Shown here: piece by piece, positions 54,832-64,000 of the stretch
Layout: every line of letters begins with the position of its first letter
Position numbering within the stretch: the first letter of the stretch is position 1
From: Diploptera punctata
Taxonomy: Eukaryota; Arthropoda; Insecta; Blattodea; Blaberidae
Assembly (NCBI GenBank): GCA_030220185.1
Contig: JASPKZ010010272.1
Span: 3,016,501-3,080,500, forward strand
DNA: 64,000 bases
Reading direction: 5' to 3'
The notes under the pieces: generated by a model
The model's database searches: none
Told to the model about the DNA's origin: nothing
The model's input: the letters and a program-made list of their open reading frames with translations, nothing else
Made by a program: the position numbers and the translations under genes

Positions 54832-55026
54832 CGCAACTATACGTAAAACTCAAGGTATTAGAAGATGATACAAGAATTATTAAGGAAATCAAAACGCGGA
54901 AATTTGCTCCTAGCATCTCTGTGCACTTCAGACCAGAGAAAGACAATTCCGTTCTGTCCGTGCCGCTTCTATCAAATAGAGACTGTCTTACATGCCAATT
55001 AAGTCTGTGTACAAAACCAACATTAG
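54832..55026 (+). CDS. Gene B exon 4: middle of C2B
   Basis: A 195-bp exon, phase 1 in and out, acceptor ggttttacag and donor gtaagt. It encodes QLYVKLKVLEDDTRIIKEIK, then TRKFAPSISVHF. This is the equivalent of the synaptotagmin C2B 'YVK..L......KKKKT' strand, including the basic patch (RIIKEIKTRK) that binds acidic lipid or partners in related proteins. 'LLSNRDCLTCQLSLCTKPTL' follows, Cys-rich for a C2 domain and without the acidic loop-3 residues. Confidence 0.85.
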
Positions 55027-55952
55027 GTAAGTTTAATAACATACAACTTTTGTAATCTGCCAGAGCTAAAAGGAGTTATACCATTTTTACAAATTTTTAG
55101 AACAAGCACCAATTTAGCATTCATTGCTGAAATAAAAAAAAATGATGATTTACTTCATGTAGCTTTCCATTACCTCACGTGTAAATGCGTTTTCAATAAA
55201 CACAGTACAAGCACTTTACCGTCATTGAGCATAAAAATTAATAGCAAGAAATCATTACAATCACCTAGTGCGACCACAACAAAAATTCAATTCAATATCA
55301 TGATATTTTGAGTTATAGTCTTTCAATTTTCTTACAACAAAATGGAATTTTTAGTTCATTACAGCGGTATCTAATGTAATATGTAGCATTCATGAACTCA
55401 ACATTTTACTTTTTTTCTTTCATTGCTACAACAAATTATCTTCTTTGGTGTCTACAAATCGTGGAATTTGATTTAACGTGCTATAGAATAGATCGTAAAA
55501 ATGCAATCCAACTATAGGCTATAAATAATTAATTTTTTAAAATTATTTATCCTACTACTGAATTGAAGTGTCGATATGATCATTGTAGTGTTTGAATTTT
55601 TAAGTCAAACGCAACATATATTATATACAACTTTCCTCATTAGAGGATTGCCACAAGGACAAAGTGATACAGACAATTCATTTTCAAAATTGATTAAATA
55701 CATTTTGGTGTTACTAGTTTATGGTGTTTTTTTTCTATAAAAAGTCAATAAAATCTTGAATCAAAATTTTAGAGACATGTAAAATTCTAAAACATGAACT
55801 GAAATAGTTTAATTTTTTTTTTTAGATTCTAAATACCCTGGGGTTTCTTACAATTACTAAAAATTGGGATACTATGTTTAAAAAGATATCGATGTAACAC
55901 GATATAACATGTAGCTTAATATGCAACTATCGGATTTCTTTTCTTTTTCCAG
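55027..55952 (+). other. Gene B intron 4
   Basis: AT-rich intron with no recognised repeat. Donor gtaagt and acceptor ctttttccag are strong. Confidence 0.6.
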
Positions 55953-56083
55953 GGAAGAAAACTGTATTTGGTAGAGTGCTGATAGGACCATCTTGCAAAA
56001 CCAACGAGGTTTCGGGAAATCAATGGGAGAGAACATTTAAGACTCCGAGAGTGACTTTTACACAGTGGCATAGCATTCGATGA
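55953..56083 (+). CDS. Gene B exon 5: C2B C-terminus and stop
   Basis: Follows ttctttttccag. After completing a Gly codon it encodes KKTVFGRVLIGPSCKTNEVS, then NQWERTFKTPRVTFTQWHSI R stop (TGA 56081-56083). 'GRVLIG', the W with following Pro-Arg, and terminal WHSI match the end of synaptotagmin C2B domains (IGRV.VG...HW......PR.P...WH.L). The WHxL-type end supports classification as synaptotagmin-like. Total visible product is about 320 residues. The specific subfamily is not resolved. Confidence 0.9.
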
Positions 56084-56385
56084 TTCATTTGATGTCAATA
56101 CAGAATATTATTTAAACAAGACATTTTCGTTATCTTAATCCTACAAACGCTTCAGAAAACCAGGTTTCAATTCGTAAAATCTTAACCTATTCATCAATTA
56201 ACCATTTAGGATGAATAATTACAGCCATACTTTCAGGCAAAAACATATGATTGATTTACTTTGTTATTTATTCACTTTTAATCCTAACGATACATTATAT
56301 TTCATACCAAAGTCATATCCGAACTTAATTCAAACAAAAGCATTCATGCCATAAAATATACGCCTATATAATATACCAATAGCAC

Positions 56386-56391
56386 AATAAA
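56386..56391 (+). terminator. Poly(A) signal AATAAA, gene B (candidate)
   Basis: Canonical hexamer about 300 bp after the gene B stop. No earlier perfect AATAAA was noticed between 56084 and here. Confidence 0.4.
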
Positions 56392-56617
56392 GAAGAGAAA
56401 GATAAAACACAAGATATTACTCTAATGAAGATGGTAATTATGTAATGAGAGAGAATAATTCTACGATCCAACATAGGAGAACCACGAAACACAATGTCTA
56501 CAATGTTTATAAAACCTAACACCAAAATAATATAACAAAAATAATAGTCCCACAGTTTATTTTTCTCAATGAACAACAATTTCCATAATTTATATATATA
56601 TTTTTTTTTCAGATAAA

Positions 56618-56670
<53 letters not shown>

Positions 56671-56684
56671 TTATATTGCAGATT
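56392..56684 (+). other. Downstream of gene B; TA tract
   Basis: Unassigned except for a (TA)n run at 56621-56668. Confidence 0.5.
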
Positions 56685-56855
56685 TTCGCGGATATAAGTA
56701 TGAATATGAAAGTTTTCTTGTGACTCGAACTTATCATTCCTTGATAATGACATGTGGGATCATGCCGAAACGTCGGAATCATTGGCCAGAGGCCGAACTT
56801 GAATCCAAGACGCGGAAAGCCCAAGAAAACTTTCATATTCATATATATACGAGTC
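56685..56855 (+). mobile_element. Penelope-type terminal repeat with hairpin ends
   Basis: gcagattttcgcggatataa at the left, 'gaccagaggccgaacttgaa'-like block (tggccagaggccgaacttga) and 'gacgcggaaagcccaagaaa' at the right match 2040 and 28550 repeats. The left 'atatgaaagttttcttg' is the inverse of the right 'caagaaaactttcatat', so the unit can fold on itself. Confidence 0.6.
56736..56779 (+). ncRNA. Hammerhead-ribozyme-like motif
   Basis: Order on the plus strand: ATTCC, TTGATAA, a CATG...CATG helix, CGAAACGTC, GGAAT. ATTCC/GGAAT forms a 5-bp stem I closing across a GTC cleavage-type triplet, and GAAA is intact. The core TTGATAA differs from CTGANGA at two positions. The short palindrome ACGT as stem III would suit dimer folding, as proposed for Penelope-type hammerheads. 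Confidence 0.4.
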
Positions 56856-56857
56856 GA

Positions 56858-56895
<38 letters not shown>

Positions 56896-56906
56896 TCGAC
56901 TCGTTT
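56855..56906. repeat. Palindrome around a TA tract
   Basis: cgagtcgaggatatat and its inverse atatatcctcgactcg enclose a pure TA run. Confidence 0.8.
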
Positions 56907-57205
56907 CCAACTCAGGGTCGGATCTAGAGATGAGCTGAGATGAAACCTCTATAGAGGCCTGTGAATGACAAGGGTGTCGGCCGACCACGCCTGACGCACC
57001 ATCACGGGGCAGATGAACGGAACGAAACGAAATGAAATGAAATGGATGAGTATGGAGAAATGGTGGAATGAAATTGTGGCAGGGGAAAACGGGAGAAAAC
57101 CCCCGAGAAAAACCTGCCCAAGCTCCGTTTCGTCCACCACAAAACCCACATGGAATAACCGTGACTCGATCTGGGGACCCCAGCGGTGAGAGGCGAGCAT
57201 CTAAT
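56907..57205 (-). mobile_element. SINE-E copy
   Basis: On the minus strand: gatgctcgcctctcaccgct head, B-box-like agatcgagtcacgg, then 'gggcaggtttttctcggggg' and 'ttttctcccgttttcccctg'. The gggcaggtttttctcggg block resembles the SINE-A 'gggtgaggtttttatcggg' centre, although the heads differ. Only one copy is in the window. Confidence 0.6.
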
Positions 57206-57502
57206 CAAATAAAAATATTAAATGTATTATTTTTTGTTTTGTTATAACGTATTTTATCCTTGTAATAAAAAAGTATTTTAATTGTTTTGTAATAAATTAT
57301 TTTATCTTACATCAACATTTTACAATGAAATAAGTGTTTTTTACACTAATCCAAACCTCTGAATATTACTTTAGCCCAGAAGGAACCAGCAAGGCTCAAT
57401 CGTCACATCTCATCGCTACAACACGGTGCAAAGTCATAACGGAAGACATATTACGGATTCCCTTGAAAAATTTTGATCAAGATTTAACATCTGAATGTAA
57501 CA
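57206..57502 (+). other. Intergenic, no recognised element
   Basis: Nothing recognised. Confidence 0.4.
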
Positions 57503-58048
57503 TACAGGGTGTTTCGGAATAAGTATTACACACTTCTAGGATTTGTAGAGGGGACTTAGTAGATAAAGTTTTGATAAGGAACACATGTCTGGAAACGTAC
57601 CTTTTTAATGTAAAATAAGTTTAAAGATCGAAGTACAATTGGCTGATATTGTGTGTGTTGTGTTTCAGAATAAGTATTACAGACTTCTAGACATTTGTCG
57701 AATCGGAGAAAGCTATTTTTGCACGAATTCTAGCGAAGCAGAAATTGAGTACACACCAGGTCTTATGAGGTGTGTGTGTATAAAAACATGTGTCGCAGGT
57801 AAACATTGTGCAACGAACAACAGGGTCACCACGTGTAACCACACTTGTAGCACAACCCCTAGAAGTCTGCAATACGCATTTTGAAACACAAGCGACACGA
57901 TATCAGCCCATTGTGTTTCGATCTTCAAACATATTTTATATCGAAATTGTACGTTTCCGGACAATGGTTCCTTATCAAAACTTTATCTACTAAATCCTCT
58001 CTACAACTCCTAGAAGTCTGTAATACTTATTCTGAAACATTCTGTATA
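57503..58048. mobile_element. Mariner-like MITE copy 2
   Basis: The left end acagggtgtttcggaataag and inverted right end tacagaatgtttcagaataa extend for more than 150 bp of imperfect pairing. Internal 'aagtattacagacttctag' repeats and a decayed 'TLCNEQQG' coding scrap correspond to copy 1 at 39768-40318. Confidence 0.65.
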
Positions 58049-58132
58049 TAGGCATATCCACTTTTATTCCTTAATGTTCATTTCAATGTAAATTTATTAC
58101 CTATAATATAAGTCTAACATTGGCGTATAAAA

Positions 58133-58304
58133 ACTATAAAATAGTCACCTTGTATGTCCGTCTCCTCAACTTAAGTTGTTTTAAAACCCTGTAGGCCTTT
58201 CGGGACTAGTCCCATCATCAGCCTAGTCCCGAAAAGCCTACAGAGTTTTAAAACAACTTAAGTTGAGGAGACGGATCTACAAGGTGACTATTTTATAGTT
58301 TTAT
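58133..58304. mobile_element. Fold-back palindrome with hammerhead-like core
   Basis: Arms of about 80 bp, aaactataaaatagtcacct to 'ctgtaggcctttcgggacta', are inverted on the other side to near perfection. On the minus strand the centre reads CTGATGA, TGGGACTAGTCCC, GAAA, GGCCTAC: intact conserved hammerhead strands around stem II. The proper stem I and cleavage triplet are not evident. Confidence 0.75.
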
Positions 58305-58699
58305 TCATACCTCAACGGAAACTTACCATGGATTTTACTAGTATCGATCTAACATTGGTGGCTGTAACAAGTAAGAAATCGCCTTTCATAAACAGACAAG
58401 GAAAGATCAGTCCATAGAGATTATGTCCATTACAATAACATAATGAGATTTATTATAGGCAAAGTTATGCTTGATTCAGACATCAACTTTTTACACAGAG
58501 GTCATTTTCTGCATTTCAATAATTTGTCCATTCTACGAAACTCAGCATTTGTCAGAGCAGCCTGTAATACTATTACACTATTGTTTCGAATATGATCTCC
58601 TCGAAATATATGAATATGAAGAGAGTCCTACATTGGCAATTATGAAGTACGTATGCTATGAAAAATGTTTGTCTTGAACATCGATTTTCTATTTTATAG
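58305..58699 (+). other. Intergenic, no recognised element
   Basis: A plus-strand frame at 58471-58677 has no recognised features. Confidence 0.4.
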
Positions 58700-58958
58700 T
58701 GTTGTGCCCGAGGGCAAGGCAATCATAGCATTTTTATGCTATGCTTTGCAGCTTTACTAGGGAATTATACGTGTGGTAGCTTCTCGTTGCTTTCCACACC
58801 AGTGAAATGAGGATGATGATGGCCGATGATTTTCGGAGACTGATCGGCCCTAAGCTTCCTGACATTTGTCTTACAGGTAAGGAAAAACCCCGAAAAACTT
58901 CACCCAGGAGCCTGTACCGACCGGGAATTGAACCCGGGCCCGCTGCATGACAAGGTAG
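58700..58958 (-). mobile_element. SINE-A, head truncated
   Basis: tgcccgagggcaaggcaatc (3' end, with a small deletion) through 'tttccacaccagtgaaatga', 'acatttgtcttacaggtaag' to the B-box gggttcaattcccgg and 'cccgctgcatgacaagg'. The first ~25 bp of the head are missing. Confidence 0.8.
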
Positions 58959-59029
58959 ACAATGGCGGTAATAATAGGAAATTGACACATCACCCTATAA
59001 TTTGTTCATTCTTGAGAAGATGTTTCAGA

Positions 59030-59565
59030 ACAGCTTCCTTGTATCTCCAGCTGTATCAGAGTTGGATCCCTGGGGGCACACCAGGGCTCGGCTCGGACCA
59101 GTCCAGCGGGGAGCTACTGTACTGGTTCCTGGCTTGGCCTACGGGCCCGTCGACAAACTGTGGGGTCGCCAGGAGATGAGCACCTGGATGTACTAAAAGT
59201 CTCACACTGTTGGGCTTGTAGCCCTAGCCGGTCTCACAACGGCTGCAGGACACGTCCCTGGAGGCAGAACAGGGGAATAGTCGGTGGATCTGCGACAGCA
59301 GTCCTCCCGGCTAGGCTCATGGAGCCCGTGGACCAACTGTGGGGTCATCAGGATTGAGTGACCTGATGTACTATGTAGCTCATCAATTGCCCGAGATGCA
59401 AAACTCCAACACTCTCTCCCTGGAGTGTTGGTTTTATAGACCGAGACCTTGAACGTGGACGCGAGATTAGATTAGGGAGGACTAGAACTAGGACTTGGGA
59501 GTATGGTCATGACGACCGAGGTATCCCAAGGGGTGGTGGCAGGGCCTAGATGTATCAGAGTTGGT
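59030..59565 (+). repeat. GC-rich tandem units, possible LINE leader
   Basis: Two related ~150-bp units, each ending cccgt.gac.aactgtggg(g)tc then ..ca(g/t)gat...gatgtact, lie at about 59085-59200 and 59270-59375. 'tgtatcagagttgg' occurs at both 59050 and 59551. The block is much GC-richer than its surroundings and precedes a LINE-D fragment, so it may be an untranslated leader with promoter-like repeats. Confidence 0.45.
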
Positions 59566-59619
59566 AAATGTAAAAGAAGGAAAAAAAACATGTTGGTTAC
59601 ATGAGATTTAGTGTTATAC

Positions 59620-60266
59620 ATTTTCTACTATTAGACTGAAGATAAATTATAATAAAACAGAACATATGGTAATCGGAGGAAATTCAGAAGACCTACAAAT
59701 AAATAACATGGCAATTAAATGTGCTGAAGAATTTAAATATCTTGGATCTATAATAGATAAATCTGGTACTTGTTAAAATATATTAACAGAGTAAATTGTG
59801 TAAGGAAGGCGATTAGATCCCTGAATGGTCTTTTATGGAAATAGAAATTTGATCAGAAAAAGAGATTATACAGACTATAATAGAAAGTATTCTTACATAT
59901 GGATCAGAAAGCTGGACAATAAATGAAAGGATGCAGAAAAGAATCTTGGCGACAGAAATGGATGGATTACGGAGAAGTATGAGAATATCCAGGCTACAAC
60001 ATATTCGAAATACATATATCAGACAAGAAATGGATGCACAAGAAACTGTTATTGAAAGGATAACAAAGAGAGCTCTACAGTGGTATGGATATGTACAACG
60101 GATGTTGGAAGACCAGTGGCCTAAACAGGCGTTAGATTGGAGGAGGAGAAATAGAAGAACATGGTATGAGGGAATATATGATGCCATGACGAAGAGGGGT
60201 AAGGAAGAGGGGCAATGGGAAGACATGAATCTCTGGAAAGCAGGAATCAAGGGCGAACTGCTGTAA
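59620..60266 (+). pseudogene. LINE-D, 3' coding tail
   Basis: Early frames give LNYNKTEHMVIGGNSEDLQI and 'EEFKYLGSIIDKSGT' (palm-to-thumb region of a LINE reverse transcriptase). A shift near 59775 leads to ESILTYGSESWTINERMQKR, 'RLQHIRNTYIRQEMDAQET' and 'WYGYVQRMLEDQWPKQALDW', stop near 60264. The last 111 codons are open. The catalytic FADD part is upstream and missing. Confidence 0.8.
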
Positions 60267-60371
60267 AGTGGAAAACCTGTATTATGTAAGTACTATTAGA
60301 TCACTAATATTCAACCTTAATTTATGAATAGAACATGTACAATTTTTCAAATCAATCTTGTTCTTTCTGAC

Positions 60372-60460
60372 CAACGCTGTGGTCTCGGGGTAGTGCTGCC
60401 TTGTCACGCAGCTGACCCGGGTTCGATCCCCGGTCGGGACAAGTTTCCTGGGTGAGGTTT
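60372..60460 (+). mobile_element. SINE-A head fragment
   Basis: gaccaacgctgtggtctcgg, B-box gggttcgatccccggtcgg and 'caagtttcctgggtgaggtt'. It stops before the tail. Confidence 0.8.
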
Positions 60461-60464
60461 TTTT

Positions 60465-60620
60465 GGGGGGGTTGTCTTTATGGCATTTCTGGTTTTCTCT
60501 CTTGGCATGGCGGAATTATTACCCACTTCTAAAGTTGGGGGGGGCGGAGTTATGTGATATGATTGATAAGTGATAATGAAGAACCAGGAGAGTCCTTAAA
60601 CCTTAACTTCTTAACCTACT
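60465..60620 (-). mobile_element. SINE-A' tail, inverted
   Basis: 'ggcggagttatg', 'ttacccacttctaaagttgg' and 'aggagagtccttaaacctta' match the SINE-A' tail of 36700-36880. It is inverted relative to the adjoining SINE-A head, so the two are separate fragments. Confidence 0.55.
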
Positions 60621-60884
60621 TTTAAGAATTTTATTTTCTAACGAAATGCAAGGATTTGTATTTAGCAAAATATATGGTGATATATTATAATTTATTTTGG
60701 AAATGCATGTAATTTTCAAATAAAATTTCTGTGAAATGAATTATTTGGGAATATTTTATTCAGGGGTGTCCTTTGATCATATAGAGTAATATCAAATAAT
60801 CCAAGAGCGGTCCAGTTGGAAAGAGAGTGTCGAAATTGTTAGAAAGGTATGGTAAATGTATTGGGATACGTATTAAAAATATAT
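60621..60884 (+). other. Intergenic, no recognised element
   Basis: Nothing recognised. Confidence 0.4.
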
Positions 60885-61225
60885 GTCCCGCGCCGTAGCC
60901 GAGTGGTTAAGGCAGAAGCCTTTAGCGCAGAGCTACGGGACTTGCGCTGGTTCGAGTCTCCATGGGGGAAGAAATTTTCTCATTGTATTTCGGCCAGTAT
61001 GGGACCGGTGCCCACCCAGCATTGTGAGGCATTTGGGTAGCTACAATAAGTAGCGGCTCCAGGTTGAGAAAACCAGCTATAACGGCTGGGGGACTCGATA
61101 TGCTGACCACATGTCACCCTTACACTGGCTGGATGATCATCTACCCCTGTGATTGCACATGTGCATGTGAGGCCAGCAGCCGGTTGGCAGGCTAAGGATC
61201 TTCTAGGCCTGTCGCGCCAGGAGTT
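60885..61225 (+). mobile_element. SINE-C, full length (reference copy)
   Basis: gtcccgcgccgtagccgagt then ggttaaggcagaagcct, a class II (Ser/Leu-like) tRNA head with long variable arm, B-box ctggttcgagtctccatgg. The body runs 'tgggaccggtgcccacccag', 'ataagtagcggctccaggtt', 'acactggctggatgatcatc', ending 'tctaggcctgtcgcgccagg'. Confidence 0.85.
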
Positions 61226-63390
61226 TTATTAAAAATATATAATTTATTATGAGAATACTCGTACATTTTATATGGAAAATAATTCTGGGGAAAAAAATGG
61301 GAATGAACATTGGAAAATACCACTTCTTCCTATGCAAAATTGTTGATTGCATCATTACTTTTCGTGGTAACCTTATCTCGCCTATAAGGAAAATAAATGA
61401 AAAAATAAAATCGTATCTTAATCAGCGTGGTTAGTTTTATGAACAAATACATTTTTGAACCGTAATGCCTGAGGAGGGATTTTCCTCCAATCGCACACAC
61501 TGCTATTCTCCTCTTTTCCCTCCACCAGCATCGCATTATGCTCTTACCCAGTCCATGAACGGTCCATGAAGCGACTGGTTAGTGCATGACCATTCTGTGC
61601 GCTGGAAGGTCTCTGTTAATAACTATTAAGTTATATCACACAAAATTATTTTAAAAAAATAGCGACAGTTAAGAAAAAATGTGTGAGTTCAACGCTCTAG
61701 TGACATTATGAGTGAGACGTGCTAGTGATAGAGAAAATGTTTTTTTTATTGTTATGTGTATGTTTATTAGAAACACCGCGTTAATTAACACATTACCTAA
61801 ACCGGATTAAACATTTTAGCATTGTCAATATAAATACAAATGTACGAATGTTTACAATTATTTATATCCTTATTTATTATCACATATTTAATTGAAAGCA
61901 AAGCAAATTATTCGTTACCAATGAATTGAGATTTTAATGGTTTTGGTATATATTTATGCACCATCATACATAATGAACAAATAGGGTTAATATGTCAAAA
62001 ATTATATCAATTGAACACATATTATCTTTACAGTTTCATTATAGATGGACATTTTCAAATCTTAAACTTTAGATATACATTACTTACTAATAAGGGACTA
62101 TTTCAATTACTAAAATTATAACCTATTGCATGTTTAAATATGAATCAAAAGACAAAAAAATATGCACCTTAACCCGATGCATTTATTCAACTTTTTGTAC
62201 TTTATTCCTTACAAAATTATATCTTAACATTTTCTGTATTTTAGTAAGATATGTTCCGTAAACCTAATCACTTCTAAATGTAAAAGTGTATATACCATGT
62301 AAATTAAATAGTGGAGAAGAATGTTTATAGCTACTGTACCTGCTAAAAGAGTAAACCTTGTATTCAATACAATGCATAACATCTAACTAAAATAATATTT
62401 ACTTGTAACACAGGAAGTAATTTTTCAATTTTATTGTAAAATAATACCATCATCAGTTTGAGCTTACCAATAAAATCTCATTTAATATAAATATCAAATA
62501 TGACAAAAATTATTACTTTATCAGAGAATTAAGCACAAAAATGACCAATATCTCTAAAACAATTAAAATATATTTCAAGGCATAGTTAAAACCATTAACT
62601 TTCTTTCAGAAAGGTAATACACATGTTTTTACTTATTTAAATCTTGATACTCGACTTAAGAAAATAATATTATAAAAATCCGCCCCCTATTTATAAGTTT
62701 TCACAAACAATAATTAAATTTTATCTTATTATTGAAATGCAGCTTAAATAAGACTACCTCTGCAAATAACAACGATAATAACGCTAATTAATAATGAAGT
62801 TCATGTTATGACAGTTCCGAAGAGCCAATGCAGACTGAAGTAATCGTTATCACCAGATAAAATAATATATTAAGGGGGTTTAGCGGTTATTGTGAAATTC
62901 AATTTTCATGGCCGGATTTCGGTATTTTTCATATCAAATAGTTACTCAGCTGTCCTCACGATGCGAGTAGATCCCGTTCTAGACTCTACACCGATAGCGG
63001 AAAAAATGGTATAACCGGGAATTAATCCCGGAACCTCTAGGGATGCTAGTCGGACATTCTAGCCGTAATATCTCATTTGTTAGAGGCGATTAATGAAAAA
63101 GATGATAATGTTATAGTTATTATTATTATATAATATTAATATTATTTCAAAGTTCATAACATTTTATGAAAAGATAGTTCGTTTCCCCCCCCCAAAGATT
63201 AAAATTGTTATTGCCTACATTAATAAAGAAATCGTGCCTCTGATTAAATATACCCATTAATATAATTTTTAAGGAATTTATTAACCAAAAATATTCCTTT
63301 ACTATAGAGATTTAAAATTAAGTGCACTTTCACTAATGGAGAAAAATTAGATAGCCCTATCAGTTTAAAATTTTCTAGTAGAGAAAAAAG
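61226..63390 (+). other. Intergenic, no recognised element (2.1 kb)
   Basis: Mostly AT-rich unique-looking sequence. A tRNA-like scrap ('accgggaattaatcccgga') lies near 63014 without readable arms. A run of C is near 63186. No coding signal. Confidence 0.5.
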
Positions 63391-64000
63391 CCCTCCATGG
63401 TATCTTTACCTTGTCGTGGTGGAGTGGCTTGCGTGCTTAAATGATCCTGAGAGCTATGCCGGCGGTAGCATTGCTGCCGATAGGGTTACCCATGCCGGAC
63501 TGGTCGAAGGTGATAAGCCAGACGAAAAAAGTACCTTGGGCGAAAGAGTGACGATCTTTCACCGTAAAAATACAACCGTCAAGAAATGCGGACATGGGTT
63601 CATCTGGGGTAAAATTTTCCGGAGGTCAAATAGTCCCCCATTCGAGGCTCAATTCTGGAAATGCTTGCTATTATGCATTGCAGAGACTTTTGATGTCCCA
63701 ACTCCTTTCAAAAAACGTAAAGCTGAAAATATATAAAACTATTATTCTACCAGTTATATTATATGGGTGCGAAACATGGACTCTTACTTTAAGGGAGGAA
63801 AGGAGATTACGAGTATTTGAGAATAAAGTTCTTAGGAAAATTTTTGGACCAAAGAGAGATGAACAGACAGATGAATGGAGAAGACTACATAACAATGAAC
63901 TAAATGGTCTTTATAGGAAGCCAGATATAATAAGAACAGTTAAGTCTCGTAGACTGCGATGGGCAGGACATGTTGCACGTATGGGGAATGAAAGACGTGC
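63391..64000 (+). mobile_element. LINE-B, 5' end joined to 3' coding tail; runs off the window
   Basis: Starts ccctccatggtatctttacc, the same 5' terminus as at 32227. After about 255 bp of 5' region (DPESYAGGSIAADRVTHAGL, VTIFHRKNTTVKKCGHGF, WGKIFRRSNSPPF) it joins, near 63645, the LINE-B 3' region at 'ggctcaattctggaaatgc', well upstream of the joint in the 32-kb copy. The coding tail (GCETWTLTLRE...) then continues to the window end. Confidence 0.8.

Noticed and set aside
1..64000. CRISPR arrays, operons, prokaryotic genes
   Set aside because: No short regularly spaced repeats with unique spacers. Spliced genes, SINEs and Helitrons show a eukaryotic genome.

Overview
The window is a eukaryotic, AT-rich, repeat-laden stretch with two intron-bearing protein genes, both on the + strand. 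Insect-type Helitrons, Tc1/mariner, Tigger and hAT relics, Penelope-like pieces, several tRNA-headed SINE families and several LINE families point to an insect. The SINE and LINE families look like ones I associate with cockroaches (Blattodea); that placement is a recollection, not a test.

Host genes. Gene A enters from the left edge: three in-phase exons (1824-1904, 3367-3438, 7753-8008) encode the C-terminal ~135 residues of an acidic, probably disordered protein I do not recognise, followed by poly(A) signals near 8084. Gene B (38520-56083) has five visible exons (38520-38741, 41649-41999, 49367-49430, 54832-55026, 55953-56083) and encodes a ~320-residue synaptotagmin-like protein with two C2 domains. 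C2A has lost most calcium-ligand aspartates. The second C2 ends in a WHxL-type motif but lacks its early strands and first loop in the visible exons.

Transposon landscape. I named families locally. SINE-A (about 290 bp, tRNA-like head, ends in ctatggatgg) has more than ten copies; SINE-A' shares its head but has another tail. SINE-B, SINE-C, SINE-D and SINE-E are other tRNA-headed families. LINE-A (with reverse-transcriptase relics), LINE-B (with 5'-end copies), LINE-C, LINE-D and several 3' stubs are present. Rep-A is a ~700-bp non-coding repeat with eight copies, used as a landing site by other elements. Two Helitron families, a Tc1-like element, mariner-like deletion derivatives, Tigger and hAT relics, several MITEs and several large fold-back palindromes complete the set.

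The largest open frame (46083-47757, minus) belongs to a 2.3-kb DNA transposon with CACTGG inverted ends and TAA target duplications. It is broken by one frameshift and nested inside a Rep-A copy within gene B intron 2.

Nested order can be read from target duplications: SINE-D in LINE-B (26.5 kb), LINE-B derivative in SINE-A in Rep-A (32.2 kb), LINE-A in SINE-B (21.5 kb), SINE-A in a TIR element (54.2 kb), LINE in Rep-A (50.3 kb), Tigger in hAT (20.3 kb). The items most worth checking are the internally deleted LINE-B derivatives that appear mobile, hammerhead-ribozyme-like cores in Penelope-like repeats, a fold-back element with a tRNA-like module in each arm, and the CACTGG transposon. No CRISPR, operon or prokaryotic feature is present.
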